A DNA stretch of 64,000 nucleotides from Candidatus Cloacimonadota bacterium (GCA_009777575.1 WRLO01000005.1:1-64000), one strand, 5' to 3'. Positions 28,053 to 38,507 are shown, numbered from the stretch's first letter. Numbers and translations are program-made. Notes: generated by a model not told the origin, from the letters alone.

Positions 28053-29249
28053 TTGGGAGAAATCAGATTAGAGGGTATTACAAAGAAGTTTGACGATTTT
28101 GTAGCCGTCGATAATGTGAATATGATTATCGAAGATGGGAAACTATTCTCATTTTTAGGTCCAAGCGGTTGTGGAAAAACCACGATTTTAAGAATGATAG
28201 CGGGTTTTGAGACTCCAACTGAAGGTAGGATATATATTGATGGTCTTGACATCACAGATTTATCCCCTTACAAGAGACCTGTAAACACAATTTTTCAAAA
28301 TTATTCTTTATTTCCACATATGCGGATTTTTGACAATGTTGCTTTTGGTTTAAAAATAAAAAATTTGCCAAAAAATGAAATTATAGACAGAGTCGAAAGA
28401 ATACTCAATATAGTCCAAATGTTTGACCAAAAACATAAATACCCTAATCAAATCAGTGGGGGGCAAAAACAAAGGATTGCCATAGCTAGAGCTTTGGTTA
28501 ATGAACCTAAAGTGCTTTTACTCGATGAACCGGTTTCCGCTCTTGATTTGAAACTTCGGCAAAAAATGATCATTGAACTTATGAATATCCACGATTTATT
28601 CAGTATTACATTCATTTATGTTACCCATGACCAGGGAGAAGCTATGAGCTTATCCGACAAAATAGCTATCATGAATCATGGAAAAATTGTTCAGATAGGG
28701 CTTCCTGATGATATTTATGAAAGACCAAACTCGATTTTTTCTGCTCATTTTATTGGTGATACAAATTTGATTTCAGGAACTGTAAAAGCTATACACGAAG
28801 ATTATATAGAAGTAGAAACAGGTTTTAGTCAGAATAATGAAAAAATCCTTTTAGACAGTACTTATACCCAAGATGTAAGTATTGGAGAAAAGATAACTTT
28901 ATCACTGAGACCTGAAAAAATAGCAGTTTCGCGCAGATCCCCCGGTTCGCAATCCGATTTTAATATATTGAAAGGGCAGATAGAAGATATACTATATCTC
29001 GGGACTCATACTCAATATATAATTAAAGTCGGAGACCAGCTTTTTAAAGTATTTTCACAACACAAAAAAGTTTATTTTGATGATACCGCTTTAGATTGGG
29101 AAGAAAATGTTTTTCTATATTGGCATGATACAGATTCTTTTGTCATAAAAGAAGAAAATTTTGAAAAACAAGAGCTGGGAATTGGTAGCCAAGAATTGAG
29201 AGATAAAAGAATTGAAGCAAATGGGAAACGACAGAAAGGGGTAAAATAG
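28053..29249 (+). CDS. Spermidine/putrescine-type ABC transporter ATPase (PotA family)
   Basis: GPSGCGKTTILRMIAGFE, QISGGQKQRIAIARAL, LLDEPVSALD; probable TTG start (LGEIRLEGITKKF) after AGGAGG rather than the 27960 start. Confidence 0.9.
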   Translation: MGEIRLEGITKKFDDFVAVDNVNMIIEDGKLFSFLGPSGCGKTTILRMIAGFETPTEGRIYIDGLDITDLSPYKRPVNTIFQNYSLFPHMRIFDNVAFGLKIKNLPKNEIIDRVERILNIVQMFDQKHKYPNQISGGQKQRIAIARALVNEPKVLLLDEPVSALDLKLRQKMIIELMNIHDLFSITFIYVTHDQGEAMSLSDKIAIMNHGKIVQIGLPDDIYERPNSIFSAHFIGDTNLISGTVKAIHEDYIEVETGFSQNNEKILLDSTYTQDVSIGEKITLSLRPEKIAVSRRSPGSQSDFNILKGQIEDILYLGTHTQYIIKVGDQLFKVFSQHKKVYFDDTALDWEENVFLYWHDTDSFVIKEENFEKQELGIGSQELRDKRIEANGKRQKGVK

Positions 29250-29439
29250 CAAGGGAAAACTCTTAAGATAAGTATTTCTAGAGGCTGAAGCGTAATTGGT
29301 TTTCCATTTCATTCTGATCGGAGTGAAGAATCTTAAGGCCTTTCACGGTGCTTAAGGTGACAAAGCTTTGATATCAACAATTTATGGTTTTTTTCGATAT
29401 TTGTAGTTATAAAGAAGAAAATGTTCTATGAAAATTATT

Positions 29440-30825
29440 TCATTTTAAAAGTATCATCTTTTGGGTTTCTATATTGTCCTCTACTCGCATCTGATAAAAA
29501 TATACCCCACTTGATACATATTTACCATTTTCGTCTGTCCCATTCCAGATAACAGAATGTTCTCCTTTTTCCATAAATCTATTTAAAATATTTTTCACTT
29601 TTTGTCCCCTGATATTATATATAGTGATGCTGACATTTTCATCATTTCCTATTGAATATCTTATCTCAGTTTCAGGATTGAAAGGATTCGGAAAATTACC
29701 TATTAAATATGAGGAAATGGATAGGGTTCCTTTAATTTTATCGTATTCATTGACCAAAGAAGACAATCTTAAATAAGGTAAACCTCCATTGATTTCAGGT
29801 TTTATATCCCAAATATTTTCAAAATCCCAACCGTTATTTGTATAAGTAGACATAGTCATCATTTCTGTGATAGTAAGGGGGAAATTATCTGTCTCAGTGC
29901 TATTATTAGATACATTTAGAAAAGGTTCTTGAGACCCTGTGCTGATCGGATTCCAAAAGCTATTCAAGAAACTTGACGAAGATATCAACGCAAGAGATAA
30001 CCCTGCACTCATTTCTGCTAATCCATTGTTATTTACATACACATTTTGAATTTGAGAATTATTCATCACTTGTCCTGCAAAACCACCAATAGTTCCAGAA
30101 TCAGATAAAAAACTTCCATTAAAATATGAATTATTTACTGTTGAACCATTGTGTAATGCGCCAACAAAACCGCCCGGCGATGCTTCTGAGGCTGTTATTA
30201 TGTTAACTGTAGAGTAGCAGTATTCGATAGTTGTATTTGATGTTGATGCTATGAATCCTCCAATATAAACAGCTCTATCTGAACGAACTATCCCAGATGC
30301 TGAAGAAGTTCCTATATAACTGTCTGCAGCCCATGCCACTACAGTTCCTGTAGACCAAGCTCCTAATATATCAGCATCTTCAAGAACTACTCCAACGATT
30401 CGAGAATATCTTATGGCGCCGAACAAACCAACTGAAGTCTGCCTAATATGGACAAAAGGTTTATTAATGTAAATACCCTTGATGGAAAACCCATTTCCAT
30501 CATAGTTACCATAAAAATATTGGGTGTAAGAATCAAAGCCATTATAATAATTCGTTCCTATAGTAGAAAATCCTGCTCCTTCATTCCATAAAATAGTTTC
30601 TGACGCATCTATATTTGCTGTTTGGAGGTAATATACCTTTTCATCTTGTGTTCCCCATGCATCAGGAGTTTCTGATAACCACCTCAGATTTCCTAGACTG
30701 CTTATCTGAAATGGATTTGCTTCTGTTCCTGCACCCAATGGTTGTTCTATTAAGGTTTCAGCTGATAGTATAACCAAAAATATCATCATGAAAAATATTA
30801 GTAGTATAATCCTTTTTATGAACAT
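29440..30825 (-). CDS. GLUG-type secreted protein with FlgD-like/T9SS-type C-terminal domain
   Basis: Start MFIKRIILL signal peptide; GLUG-like segments (VGLFGAI..., GGFIASTSNTTIEYCYS, GGFAGQVMNNSQIQNVYV); GNFPNPFNPETEIRYSIG...GVYFYQMRVEDNIETQKMILLK. Confidence 0.85.
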   Translation of the reverse strand: MFIKRIILLIFFMMIFLVILSAETLIEQPLGAGTEANPFQISSLGNLRWLSETPDAWGTQDEKVYYLQTANIDASETILWNEGAGFSTIGTNYYNGFDSYTQYFYGNYDGNGFSIKGIYINKPFVHIRQTSVGLFGAIRYSRIVGVVLEDADILGAWSTGTVVAWAADSYIGTSSASGIVRSDRAVYIGGFIASTSNTTIEYCYSTVNIITASEASPGGFVGALHNGSTVNNSYFNGSFLSDSGTIGGFAGQVMNNSQIQNVYVNNNGLAEMSAGLSLALISSSSFLNSFWNPISTGSQEPFLNVSNNSTETDNFPLTITEMMTMSTYTNNGWDFENIWDIKPEINGGLPYLRLSSLVNEYDKIKGTLSISSYLIGNFPNPFNPETEIRYSIGNDENVSITIYNIRGQKVKNILNRFMEKGEHSVIWNGTDENGKYVSSGVYFYQMRVEDNIETQKMILLK

Positions 30826-30848
30826 GATTTTTTCCTTATTTTTTCTAT

Positions 30849-31322
30849 TCAGAAACAACATCCACCACCGAATCCAGCACCAGAGTACCCACCTCTACCG
30901 CTATTACCGCGACCACCCCGATAGTCTCGCATTAACAAGATTTGCTCGGGTGTAAATAACTCATAGACTTTTTCTTCATAATCGATTCTCAATTGGGATA
31001 TTTCAAATCTGAGTATATTACTCTCCTCGTTCAATCTTCTCATTTCATCAAAGTTTCTGTCAATTGATGCTATTCTTCTCAACGCTGAATTTCTTTGAAG
31101 TTCAAGTCGTTTTTCTTCAGTTGTTATGCGATATTCCGTATCGTATTCTGACAATAAACTCTGTTGAGTTTCTGTCAAATTCAAATTATCCCAGCGAAGA
31201 TAATTTCTTCCTTGCATCAAACTATCTTGCGATTGTCTTCTTTCAGCTCTAGTCTGAGAGAACAAACTACAAGTTATTACCAACAGAATAATTACCATTA
31301 AAACATTTTTTTTGTTTTTCAT
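30849..31322 (-). CDS. Spy/CpxP (LTXXQ)-like periplasmic protein with Gly-rich CC-terminal tail
   Basis: Signal peptide; NLTETQQSLLSEYDTEYRITTEEKRLELQ...LFTPEQILLMRDYRGG; tail GRGGYSGAGFGGGCCF. Confidence 0.7.
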   Translation of the reverse strand: MKNKKNVLMVIILLVITCSLFSQTRAERRQSQDSLMQGRNYLRWDNLNLTETQQSLLSEYDTEYRITTEEKRLELQRNSALRRIASIDRNFDEMRRLNEESNILRFEISQLRIDYEEKVYELFTPEQILLMRDYRGGRGNSGRGGYSGAGFGGGCCF

Positions 31323-31381
31323 GATTTGCTCCTTATTTAGTTTTTTCTTGTGCAGAAGTGGTTTGGATGATATGTGACATT

Positions 31382-32269
31382 TTAGTCAACCAACCAATTC
31401 GCTCCTCTTTGACTTACCAACTGTTCTCTTTGCTCTGCTGTCAGCATGCTTACTACTGCTTCTAAATAATTTATAGTGCTAGCAGCTATTTCACCTCTGA
31501 CATTATTTATATCAAGTGCAATTCTACCAGCTCTATTAAAATTGTAGCCATTTGTAGCAATTTGAAATTCTGATAGTAGTCTTCTCAATTCAAAATCTTT
31601 TTCCATGATGTGAGTTTGAAAATTAAAGTTGAGCCTATTAAAAAAATCCATTTGATTTCCATCTAAAGAAATACCACCTAAGATTAATGTCAACCTACTT
31701 ACACTGTTCAGAGCGATCCTTTCTATCAAGGTTTCTGGAAATAGAGAATCTTCGTGTCCCATTCTTCCTGAATTTGAGTCTCTTGGGGGAAGGGCTGGAG
31801 CTGATCTTTCTTGCCTACTGTCTGGAGTTGGTTGGTTTGAATCAGTTGGAACACGGACAGGTGTGGATTCCCATATAGGTTGAGATTGAACTGGTCTTAC
31901 TTGTTCACGAACTGGAGGAGTTTGAACTGGTCTTGCATCCATTATTGGACTTTGAACTGGAACAGGTCTGGAATCCAAAACTGGATTTTGGGTATTTACA
32001 GATCTTTGCTCTCTTCTATTTACTTCAGGTTGAACCTCATTTTCTTCTACAACAACTCTTTGTGTTTGTGGAGGTGGCGATGGTTGAGTGACTCTTTCGA
32101 TGGTTACGCGTTGAGTTGGTTCTGAAGGTGTATGAGTCTCATCTACTGGACTTAATACCTGTTGTGCAGGTTGTGCATTTGATTCTCTTGTTTCTGTTGC
32201 GGCTCTCTGTGCATAAGATGAGCATACAAAAACAAACATTACGATAAGAACGATAATGATTTTTTTCAT
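31382..32269 (-). CDS. Periplasmic protein: Pro/Gln-rich linker plus Spy/CpxP-like helical domain
   Basis: Signal peptide; repeated RPV/PVQ/PVR segments; C-terminal SLDGNQMDFFNRLNF...VVSMLTAEQREQLVSQRG. Confidence 0.7.
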   Translation of the reverse strand: MKKIIIVLIVMFVFVCSSYAQRAATETRESNAQPAQQVLSPVDETHTPSEPTQRVTIERVTQPSPPPQTQRVVVEENEVQPEVNRREQRSVNTQNPVLDSRPVPVQSPIMDARPVQTPPVREQVRPVQSQPIWESTPVRVPTDSNQPTPDSRQERSAPALPPRDSNSGRMGHEDSLFPETLIERIALNSVSRLTLILGGISLDGNQMDFFNRLNFNFQTHIMEKDFELRRLLSEFQIATNGYNFNRAGRIALDINNVRGEIAASTINYLEAVVSMLTAEQREQLVSQRGANWLVD

Positions 32270-32271
32270 AG

Positions 32272-32724
32272 TTATCTCCTATTTCTACCTTTTTGATTAC
32301 TTTTTTCTTGCCTACTCTGATGTCTATTTTCATATCGATTTAGAAATCTTGAAAAAAAGACTTCTGCTTCCTCAGCATTCATTTCTTGTCGGACACTCAA
32401 AAAATGTTCCAATACAGCTTTTTCTAAAGCGGTTTGGCTAAGCTCTAATTTCAACATCAGTTCGCTAATTTTTTCTATTTCCAGCTCAGGCTGAGCAAGT
32501 TCTGAAAAAAACTCTTTACGCAATTCCATGTTTTCGCTTCTGGCGGTTTTCATTTCTTCATTTTGAAAAAAAACTGCTGTTCGTGCTGGGCGTTCGCTTC
32601 TTTGTGTCGGTGCTGGGATTTGAGCATTTTGTTGGTTAGATACTTTGTATAAATAGCAAAAGATAAAACCTACATTGAACGCCAAAGAAATTAACAAAAG
32701 AATAAATAAAATTTTTGGTTTCAT
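32272..32724 (-). CDS. Membrane-anchored Spy/ZraP/CnrX-like periplasmic protein
   Basis: One N-terminal TM helix then LRKEFFSELAQPELEIEKISELMLKLELSQTALEKAVLEHFLSVRQEMNAEEAEVFFSRFL. Confidence 0.7.
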   Translation of the reverse strand: MKPKILFILLLISLAFNVGFIFCYLYKVSNQQNAQIPAPTQRSERPARTAVFFQNEEMKTARSENMELRKEFFSELAQPELEIEKISELMLKLELSQTALEKAVLEHFLSVRQEMNAEEAEVFFSRFLNRYENRHQSRQEKSNQKGRNRR

Positions 32725-32804
32725 GGATACTCCTTATAAATAAATTATTTGAAAAATATATTCTATTTTTAAATAACTCAATTTTGTTTGTTTTACTTAA
32801 TATC

Positions 32805-33299
32805 TTATAAAACACCAGTATCTTTAAAAACCTGCAATATTTTTTTACATTCCTTTTTTGCTCGGACTAATACGCTTTCTACAGCTGATACAGACATACC
32901 TGTCAAATCAGATATTTCTTTATATGATTTCTTTTGGTAGTATTGCAATTCCAAGACCATGGAATATCGTGGTTTCATTTTTTGAAAGCAAGCACGAACT
33001 GCTTTTTCAAGATTTTCTTTTCGTAATTCTTCCTCTGTTCTATCATGATGAACAAGTTCTGGTAGATGTCCATACACAAGTCTTTGATTTTTCTTTACAA
33101 AGTTTATTGCTTTGTTATGAGCTACTTTATAAAGATAGGGTAGTATAAAATCAGGGTCTATACGGTCTATATTCTGGTAACAGGCTAAAAAGGTATCCTG
33201 AACTATGTCTTTTGAATTGTCGATTTGACCTACTATTTTATTTACATAATTTAGGATTTTTTCTCCTTCTTTTAAAACCAAGCTATCCCAGTCGAGCAT
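32805..33299 (-). CDS. ECF-family RNA polymerase sigma factor
   Basis: DIVQDTFLACYQNIDRIDPDFILPYLYKVAHNKAINFVKK (region 2); YYQKKSYKEISDLTGMSVSAVESVLVRAKKECKK (region 4). Confidence 0.93.
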   Translation of the reverse strand: MLDWDSLVLKEGEKILNYVNKIVGQIDNSKDIVQDTFLACYQNIDRIDPDFILPYLYKVAHNKAINFVKKNQRLVYGHLPELVHHDRTEEELRKENLEKAVRACFQKMKPRYSMVLELQYYQKKSYKEISDLTGMSVSAVESVLVRAKKECKKILQVFKDTGVL

Positions 33300-33381
33300 T
33301 TTTGTCTTTATAACCTACTTTTTTCAGAAAAAACTCAATATTCAATTAAAAATAGCATTATTTATCTATGTTGAAATATTG

Positions 33382-34902
33382 CTATAAATCATTAAAGGGA
33401 TTATCTTCTGGAACAGACTGATAATTGGTAGCGTATTTTTTCCAATCTTGGTCTTGGCTATAGTCGCGATTTTGTTTTCTATTTTCTTGTCGTTCTCTTG
33501 GTTCTCTCGGTTCTCGAATTTCGCGAGAATCTTTATTATCTCTTGTCTCTTTTCGATCAGATGTCCTTACTTCCAATTCAGGCATAAAAAGAGGTTCGAG
33601 AGACAATCTTTGAGATTTTATATCAAAACTGGCAACTCTTACCTGAATTTCATCACCAATGTTTTCTTGTTTGAGGTTCAGTTTAGCACGCTTCATTTTA
33701 AATTGAGGCATCAAACCAGTTAAAGTGTTTTTTACTTTGATAAAAGCACCATGATCGGTAATATTTTCTATTACCCCATTCAGTTCCATACCTATTTGTA
33801 AATCAGCTCCGTCAATTACCCATGGATTAACGACTTCTTCTCGTAAGGTTAAAGATATTTTGAGGTTTTCGGTATCGAGTTTCAGAATTTTAGCCTTAAT
33901 TTCGTCTCCAATGTTGAGAACTTCTGAAGGTTTATTGATTCGTTTTTGTGATATTAATGAGATAGGGATCAAGCCCTCTACACCTTTTTCGATTTCTACA
34001 AAAGAACCAAAACTTCCATGGCGGATAACTTTGCAAGTTACGGTATCTCCTATTTTTAACTTATTCATGGCTACAAGCATCGGATTTTCATGTAAAGCTC
34101 TATAAGAAAGTGAAATTTTATCATTTTCTATTTTTAAAATTTTTACATCGATTTCGTCGCCGACATTTATCACCTCATTAGCTTTGTTGATGTGAGTCCA
34201 TGATAACTCAGAGATATGAAGTAAACCTTCAAATCCTCCTAAATCAATAAATGCGCCATATGTTGTTACTCTGACTACTTTTCCTTTTACAACATCGCCC
34301 ACATTTATTCTGGAAAAAAATTTTTCTTTTTTTTCCTCTGTTTCGGCAGATAATATGCTTTTTCGTGATAGAATTATGCTGCCTTTTTCAAATTCGATGA
34401 TCAAAAAATCATAAGTGTTGTTTATATATGCTTCAGGTTTTTCATTTCCATGCAAATCGATATGTGATAATGGGCAAAATGCTCTTATACCAAAGACATC
34501 AACAGAATATCCTCCTTTTAATGATTCTATCACTTTTCCTTTCACAGGAATTTTCTTTGTAAAAGCTTCTTTTACTAGAACTTTGTTTCCATGTGAACGG
34601 TTTAGGCTTTTAGATATTGTTATCTGGTCATCTACCATTTTAACTATAAAGCCTTTAATTTCTTCGCCTACTTTTAAAGGCAAAACACCGTTTTCTAGGT
34701 AATCACCTATTTCGGCTAAAGCATCCTGCTTCTGTCCTATCGATATGATGATATGCGATTCATTGATGCTTGAGATTTTACCTACAACTACATCACCTTT
34801 TTTGAAGTTTGAGTTGAGGTTTTCGATGCTCTCATTGAGCATTGTTTCGAAGTCTTCAGAGTTGTTGACCAAAGTTGTTTTTTCAGTTTCCTGACTTGCC
34901 AT
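33382..34902 (-). CDS. rpsA: 30S ribosomal protein S1
   Basis: Repeated S1 domains: GDVVKGKVVRVTTYGAFIDLGGFEGLLHISELSW; GDTVTCKVIRHGSFGSFVEIEKGVEGLIPISLIS. Confidence 0.95.
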   Translation of the reverse strand: MASQETEKTTLVNNSEDFETMLNESIENLNSNFKKGDVVVGKISSINESHIIISIGQKQDALAEIGDYLENGVLPLKVGEEIKGFIVKMVDDQITISKSLNRSHGNKVLVKEAFTKKIPVKGKVIESLKGGYSVDVFGIRAFCPLSHIDLHGNEKPEAYINNTYDFLIIEFEKGSIILSRKSILSAETEEKKEKFFSRINVGDVVKGKVVRVTTYGAFIDLGGFEGLLHISELSWTHINKANEVINVGDEIDVKILKIENDKISLSYRALHENPMLVAMNKLKIGDTVTCKVIRHGSFGSFVEIEKGVEGLIPISLISQKRINKPSEVLNIGDEIKAKILKLDTENLKISLTLREEVVNPWVIDGADLQIGMELNGVIENITDHGAFIKVKNTLTGLMPQFKMKRAKLNLKQENIGDEIQVRVASFDIKSQRLSLEPLFMPELEVRTSDRKETRDNKDSREIREPREPRERQENRKQNRDYSQDQDWKKYATNYQSVPEDNPFNDL

Positions 34903-35163
34903 ATTTTCTCCATTATAAAAATCTTAGATGTCATTTTTTTAAAATATGTTTTTTTGTAAAGCGTTTTTTGAGATTTCTATTAAAATTCATTAAAAAAAAA
35001 TATATTTGTTTTTCATTCATTAATCTTTATGGTTTATTCTATTCATTAATAAGTGGCTTTCATTGCTGTTTTCTTGATTTTTTTTAGGGTGAAATCTGTT
35101 TGTTTTAGTAATGAAAAAATTCTGTAAAAAAAACAGAAATCACCCTTAATATAAATTTTTCTT

Positions 35164-38100
35164 TTATTTTAGCAATAATGCTCTTTTTACATCAATAATC
35201 CTATTATCTATCATCAATCTGTAGAAATACACTCCTGATGACATACCTTCTGCTAGCCATACAACATATCCATTTTGAATATTTCCCTCTGACAGAGATA
35301 AAGTCTCAACGCGTTGACCACGGATGTTAAATATCTCTATATTAGCACTATTAAATTTCTCCTCATCGATAAAAAAGGATATTTTGGTCTCAGGGTTAAA
35401 GGGATTTGGATAATTCCCAAGTAAACCTGTTACTATAGGTCGTGTATCAACAAAGTCATAGTCATTGACAAAATAAGATTTATATACCGAATTTCTACTT
35501 CTTGTATAAGCATGAGTTGGATATTGACTTGCATTAAAACTCACTGGTAGATCTATATAGTATACTGATGACATATTTGACATTAAAAAATTTCCACGAC
35601 CGCTTCCATCAACATCAGCATATACTGGTGATGAGTGCCAGCTTCCGATAAAAGTATATGGAAAACCTGTTACGAATGTTCCATCATATTTTATTGCATG
35701 CAAAGAGCCATCATTGACCAAAACTATGATTTCTGCTGTGCCATCATTATCAACATCAGCTAATATTGGGTGCTGGGTTACAATACCTCCCAAAGATACT
35801 GGGAAACCTTCTCGAAGATTTAACATACCATCAAATAGATATACTATTCCGCTGTTTGTTACAACCACAAAGTCTAAAGAACCAGAATCATTTATGTCAG
35901 AAATTATTGGTAATATACTTGTACTGCCATTGATTTCTGCCGAGTTGATAAGGTTACCAGTTTGGTCAAATACTTTAACATTGTCATTTACAGAGGATAA
36001 ACCAACTGCATAGATAAATGTATCTATGCCATTTGTAGCAGCTACCAAGCCAGACCTATTTATAGTTTCAATATTAATCGGGCTATTGAGGTGGGTTTCT
36101 CCAGTAGAGGCTGTGTAACTATAGAGTTGTCGATCTGCTGGATTGACAAGTATATCTATTTGCCCATCGTTGTTTATGTCGACAAAAATTGGCAAAGATA
36201 CTAATGGGGAACCAACAATTATGGGATAGTTATGTCGTAATGTTAAATCATTATTAAATAAATACAATAAGCCGCGAATTGTTCCTACTGCTATAGATTC
36301 ATAACCTTCTCCATCTACATCGTAAGATACAGCTGAGCTCATTATATTACCATCTAACTGAGTTTCAGCTCTAATCTCTCCATATTTATTGATTATCTGG
36401 ATTCTGTTTGAACCAGTTAAGACTATTTCAAATTCATTTCCAGACTTGATTATCGTTATTGGATTTACGTTTGAGATGTTTGTTGTTACGGGAAAACCGG
36501 GTAGATTTTCTTTATTAGAGTTCATTACGAATAACTGTTCTTGAGAAGCGAAAATTATCTCTTTTTCTCCATCTTGATTTAGATCAAAGACTATAATGGA
36601 ATTAGCAGTAAAATCATTTGTTGATAAAGGCCAATTGTCTTTATTTCTTGAAACAAGAATTGTAAAAGGAACTTGATATTCATAATTAATTCCAGTGCCT
36701 CCTTCAGCTAAATAAAACAAAGTAAATTCAATATGGGTTTCAATTGGCATAAGATCATTTACGCTGATGATAAATGAATTTTCTGATCCTCTTGATTCAC
36801 CCTGTGGGATTAATCCATAATTAACAGTTGAATTGATGATCTGAACCCAAGGATCATCAGTTTCAATTCTCGCTGTAGTTGGTAATCCATCAAGCCAATT
36901 TGCTCGGTTTTTTAGGTGTATTTTAAAACTAAGAGTTTCACCTGGATTCAAAGTGTTATCGTCACCTGTTAAGGCTATCTGTTCAATCGATTCAAAGTCT
37001 ATTCTGGGAATCCGATCATACATCAATGAATTAAAAGGGTTTGCCCTTCCAGCACCTAGTTTACCTTGATGTTGAGGTTGATTTAAATGATCGATTGGAT
37101 CTGCACCTCTTCGAAGACGTTCTTTCAATTCATCTACTGTTAAATCCGGATAATATGACCATACTAGTGCTGCTATACCAGCTAATATTGGTCCCGACAT
37201 TGATGTTCCAGAGGCTAGCCCATAATTATCCACTCTATCATTTGAATAATAAGTCGACAATATGCCTGCACCAGGTGCTGATATATCAACAAAAGAACCA
37301 AATGATGAAAAACTCGCTTTTATATCTCCTCTATCTGTCGCTGCTACACTAAAGGCATCCACCGCTCCGGCTGGGTAAAACATTTCCTCATTGTTTCTAT
37401 TGCCAGCACTCGATACAACCAAGACTCCTTGGGATTTGGCATAAGATACTACTTCATTTGCGGTTTCTCCACCACCTGGTCCGCCCCATGATGTATTCAC
37501 TATATTGGCTCCATTATTTACTGCAAAAATTATTCCTTCGTATCCGTTGATTATCGAATTGGTAGAAGTTGTGGTGAATGAATGTTTAGTATTCATTATT
37601 CTCACATTATATGCCGGACCGGCGACACCTATTCCATTGTCTCCAACTGCGGCAGCACAACCTGCTACATGCGTTCCATGTTGATTACCCGGATGAGTTT
37701 GATATGGATTGTTACCTTCTGTCAAATCCCACCAGTCACTTCCTTTTGCAAAATCCCAGCCTATTATAACCTCAGTTCCATTACCTCCGACTATTTCTCC
37801 AGTATCCCAATTTATCGTTATTCCCGGAAAAGCTGATTCGTTAGTCCAAACATTGGCTCTCAGGTCAGGGTGATTCCATTTGGTTCCAGAATCCACTATC
37901 CCTATCACTATGTCCCTTGAACCGGTCTCGAAATACCATGCCATTTCAGCTTCTATTGCTTCTATTGCCCATTGTTGAAGCAACAATGGGTCATTGGGGG
38001 TATAGCTCCAGCCAGATAATTCCGATGTATCATTATGTTCTGATAGATAAATATCCGGAAATGTTCTTAATACTGGATCATATTCAGCATACATAATCTC

Positions 38101-38457
38101 AGGAAGCGCTTCTAGAGCTTCACGAAGCTCGCTTGTCCGATTATGGTCTGCTATCTGAAGGTTAAAAATATTCATTAGATAGCGTCCATTACGGTTCCAT
38201 TCGGTGTCGTGAACTTTGAACCGTTGGCGTAATTCAATGATTTCGTATTCCATTGAAATTTCATTAAACCAATCGAATTGTGTTTTCACAATGCCATCTT
38301 CATTGCGGATTTCTATTTCCCCAACACGGCTACGGATACCTGTTGAACTAAAGCAAACATTCAATCGACCCGGATAAAAATCTCCAAGCTCTTCTGTCAA
38401 CAAACTACTAATCATTAACAAGCTCACTATCAGGTATAAAATAAGTCCTTTTTTCAT
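35164..38457 (-). CDS. Secreted S8 subtilisin-like protease with FG-GAP/VCBS repeats and FlgD-like/T9SS-type C-terminal domain
   Basis: Triad segments IVIGIVDSG, HGTHVAG, GTSMSGPILAG; D-D-G repeats in the middle; GNYPNPFNPETKISFFI...GVYFYRLMIDNRIIDVKRALLLK. Confidence 0.92.
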   Translation of the reverse strand: MKKGLILYLIVSLLMISSLLTEELGDFYPGRLNVCFSSTGIRSRVGEIEIRNEDGIVKTQFDWFNEISMEYEIIELRQRFKVHDTEWNRNGRYLMNIFNLQIADHNRTSELREALEALPEIMYAEYDPVLRTFPDIYLSEHNDTSELSGWSYTPNDPLLLQQWAIEAIEAEMAWYFETGSRDIVIGIVDSGTKWNHPDLRANVWTNESAFPGITINWDTGEIVGGNGTEVIIGWDFAKGSDWWDLTEGNNPYQTHPGNQHGTHVAGCAAAVGDNGIGVAGPAYNVRIMNTKHSFTTTSTNSIINGYEGIIFAVNNGANIVNTSWGGPGGGETANEVVSYAKSQGVLVVSSAGNRNNEEMFYPAGAVDAFSVAATDRGDIKASFSSFGSFVDISAPGAGILSTYYSNDRVDNYGLASGTSMSGPILAGIAALVWSYYPDLTVDELKERLRRGADPIDHLNQPQHQGKLGAGRANPFNSLMYDRIPRIDFESIEQIALTGDDNTLNPGETLSFKIHLKNRANWLDGLPTTARIETDDPWVQIINSTVNYGLIPQGESRGSENSFIISVNDLMPIETHIEFTLFYLAEGGTGINYEYQVPFTILVSRNKDNWPLSTNDFTANSIIVFDLNQDGEKEIIFASQEQLFVMNSNKENLPGFPVTTNISNVNPITIIKSGNEFEIVLTGSNRIQIINKYGEIRAETQLDGNIMSSAVSYDVDGEGYESIAVGTIRGLLYLFNNDLTLRHNYPIIVGSPLVSLPIFVDINNDGQIDILVNPADRQLYSYTASTGETHLNSPINIETINRSGLVAATNGIDTFIYAVGLSSVNDNVKVFDQTGNLINSAEINGSTSILPIISDINDSGSLDFVVVTNSGIVYLFDGMLNLREGFPVSLGGIVTQHPILADVDNDGTAEIIVLVNDGSLHAIKYDGTFVTGFPYTFIGSWHSSPVYADVDGSGRGNFLMSNMSSVYYIDLPVSFNASQYPTHAYTRSRNSVYKSYFVNDYDFVDTRPIVTGLLGNYPNPFNPETKISFFIDEEKFNSANIEIFNIRGQRVETLSLSEGNIQNGYVVWLAEGMSSGVYFYRLMIDNRIIDVKRALLLK

Positions 38458-38507
38458 ATTTATTTCTCCTAAAAATCATTCTCTGATTGTTATTTTTTTT
38501 TGAGGGG

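Noticed and set aside
30825-30861. Gene overlap between the GLUG protein and the upstream Spy-like gene
   Set aside because: The annotated start at 30861 gives MLFLNRKNKEKI before the signal peptide; the likelier start is MFIKRII at 30825, so the overlap is not real.
10338-38457. Evidence for a complete type IX secretion system
   Set aside because: Three cargo-type C-terminal domains are present, but no secretion machinery gene (PorK/L/M/N, SprA or PorU) is in the window, so the sorting route is not claimed.
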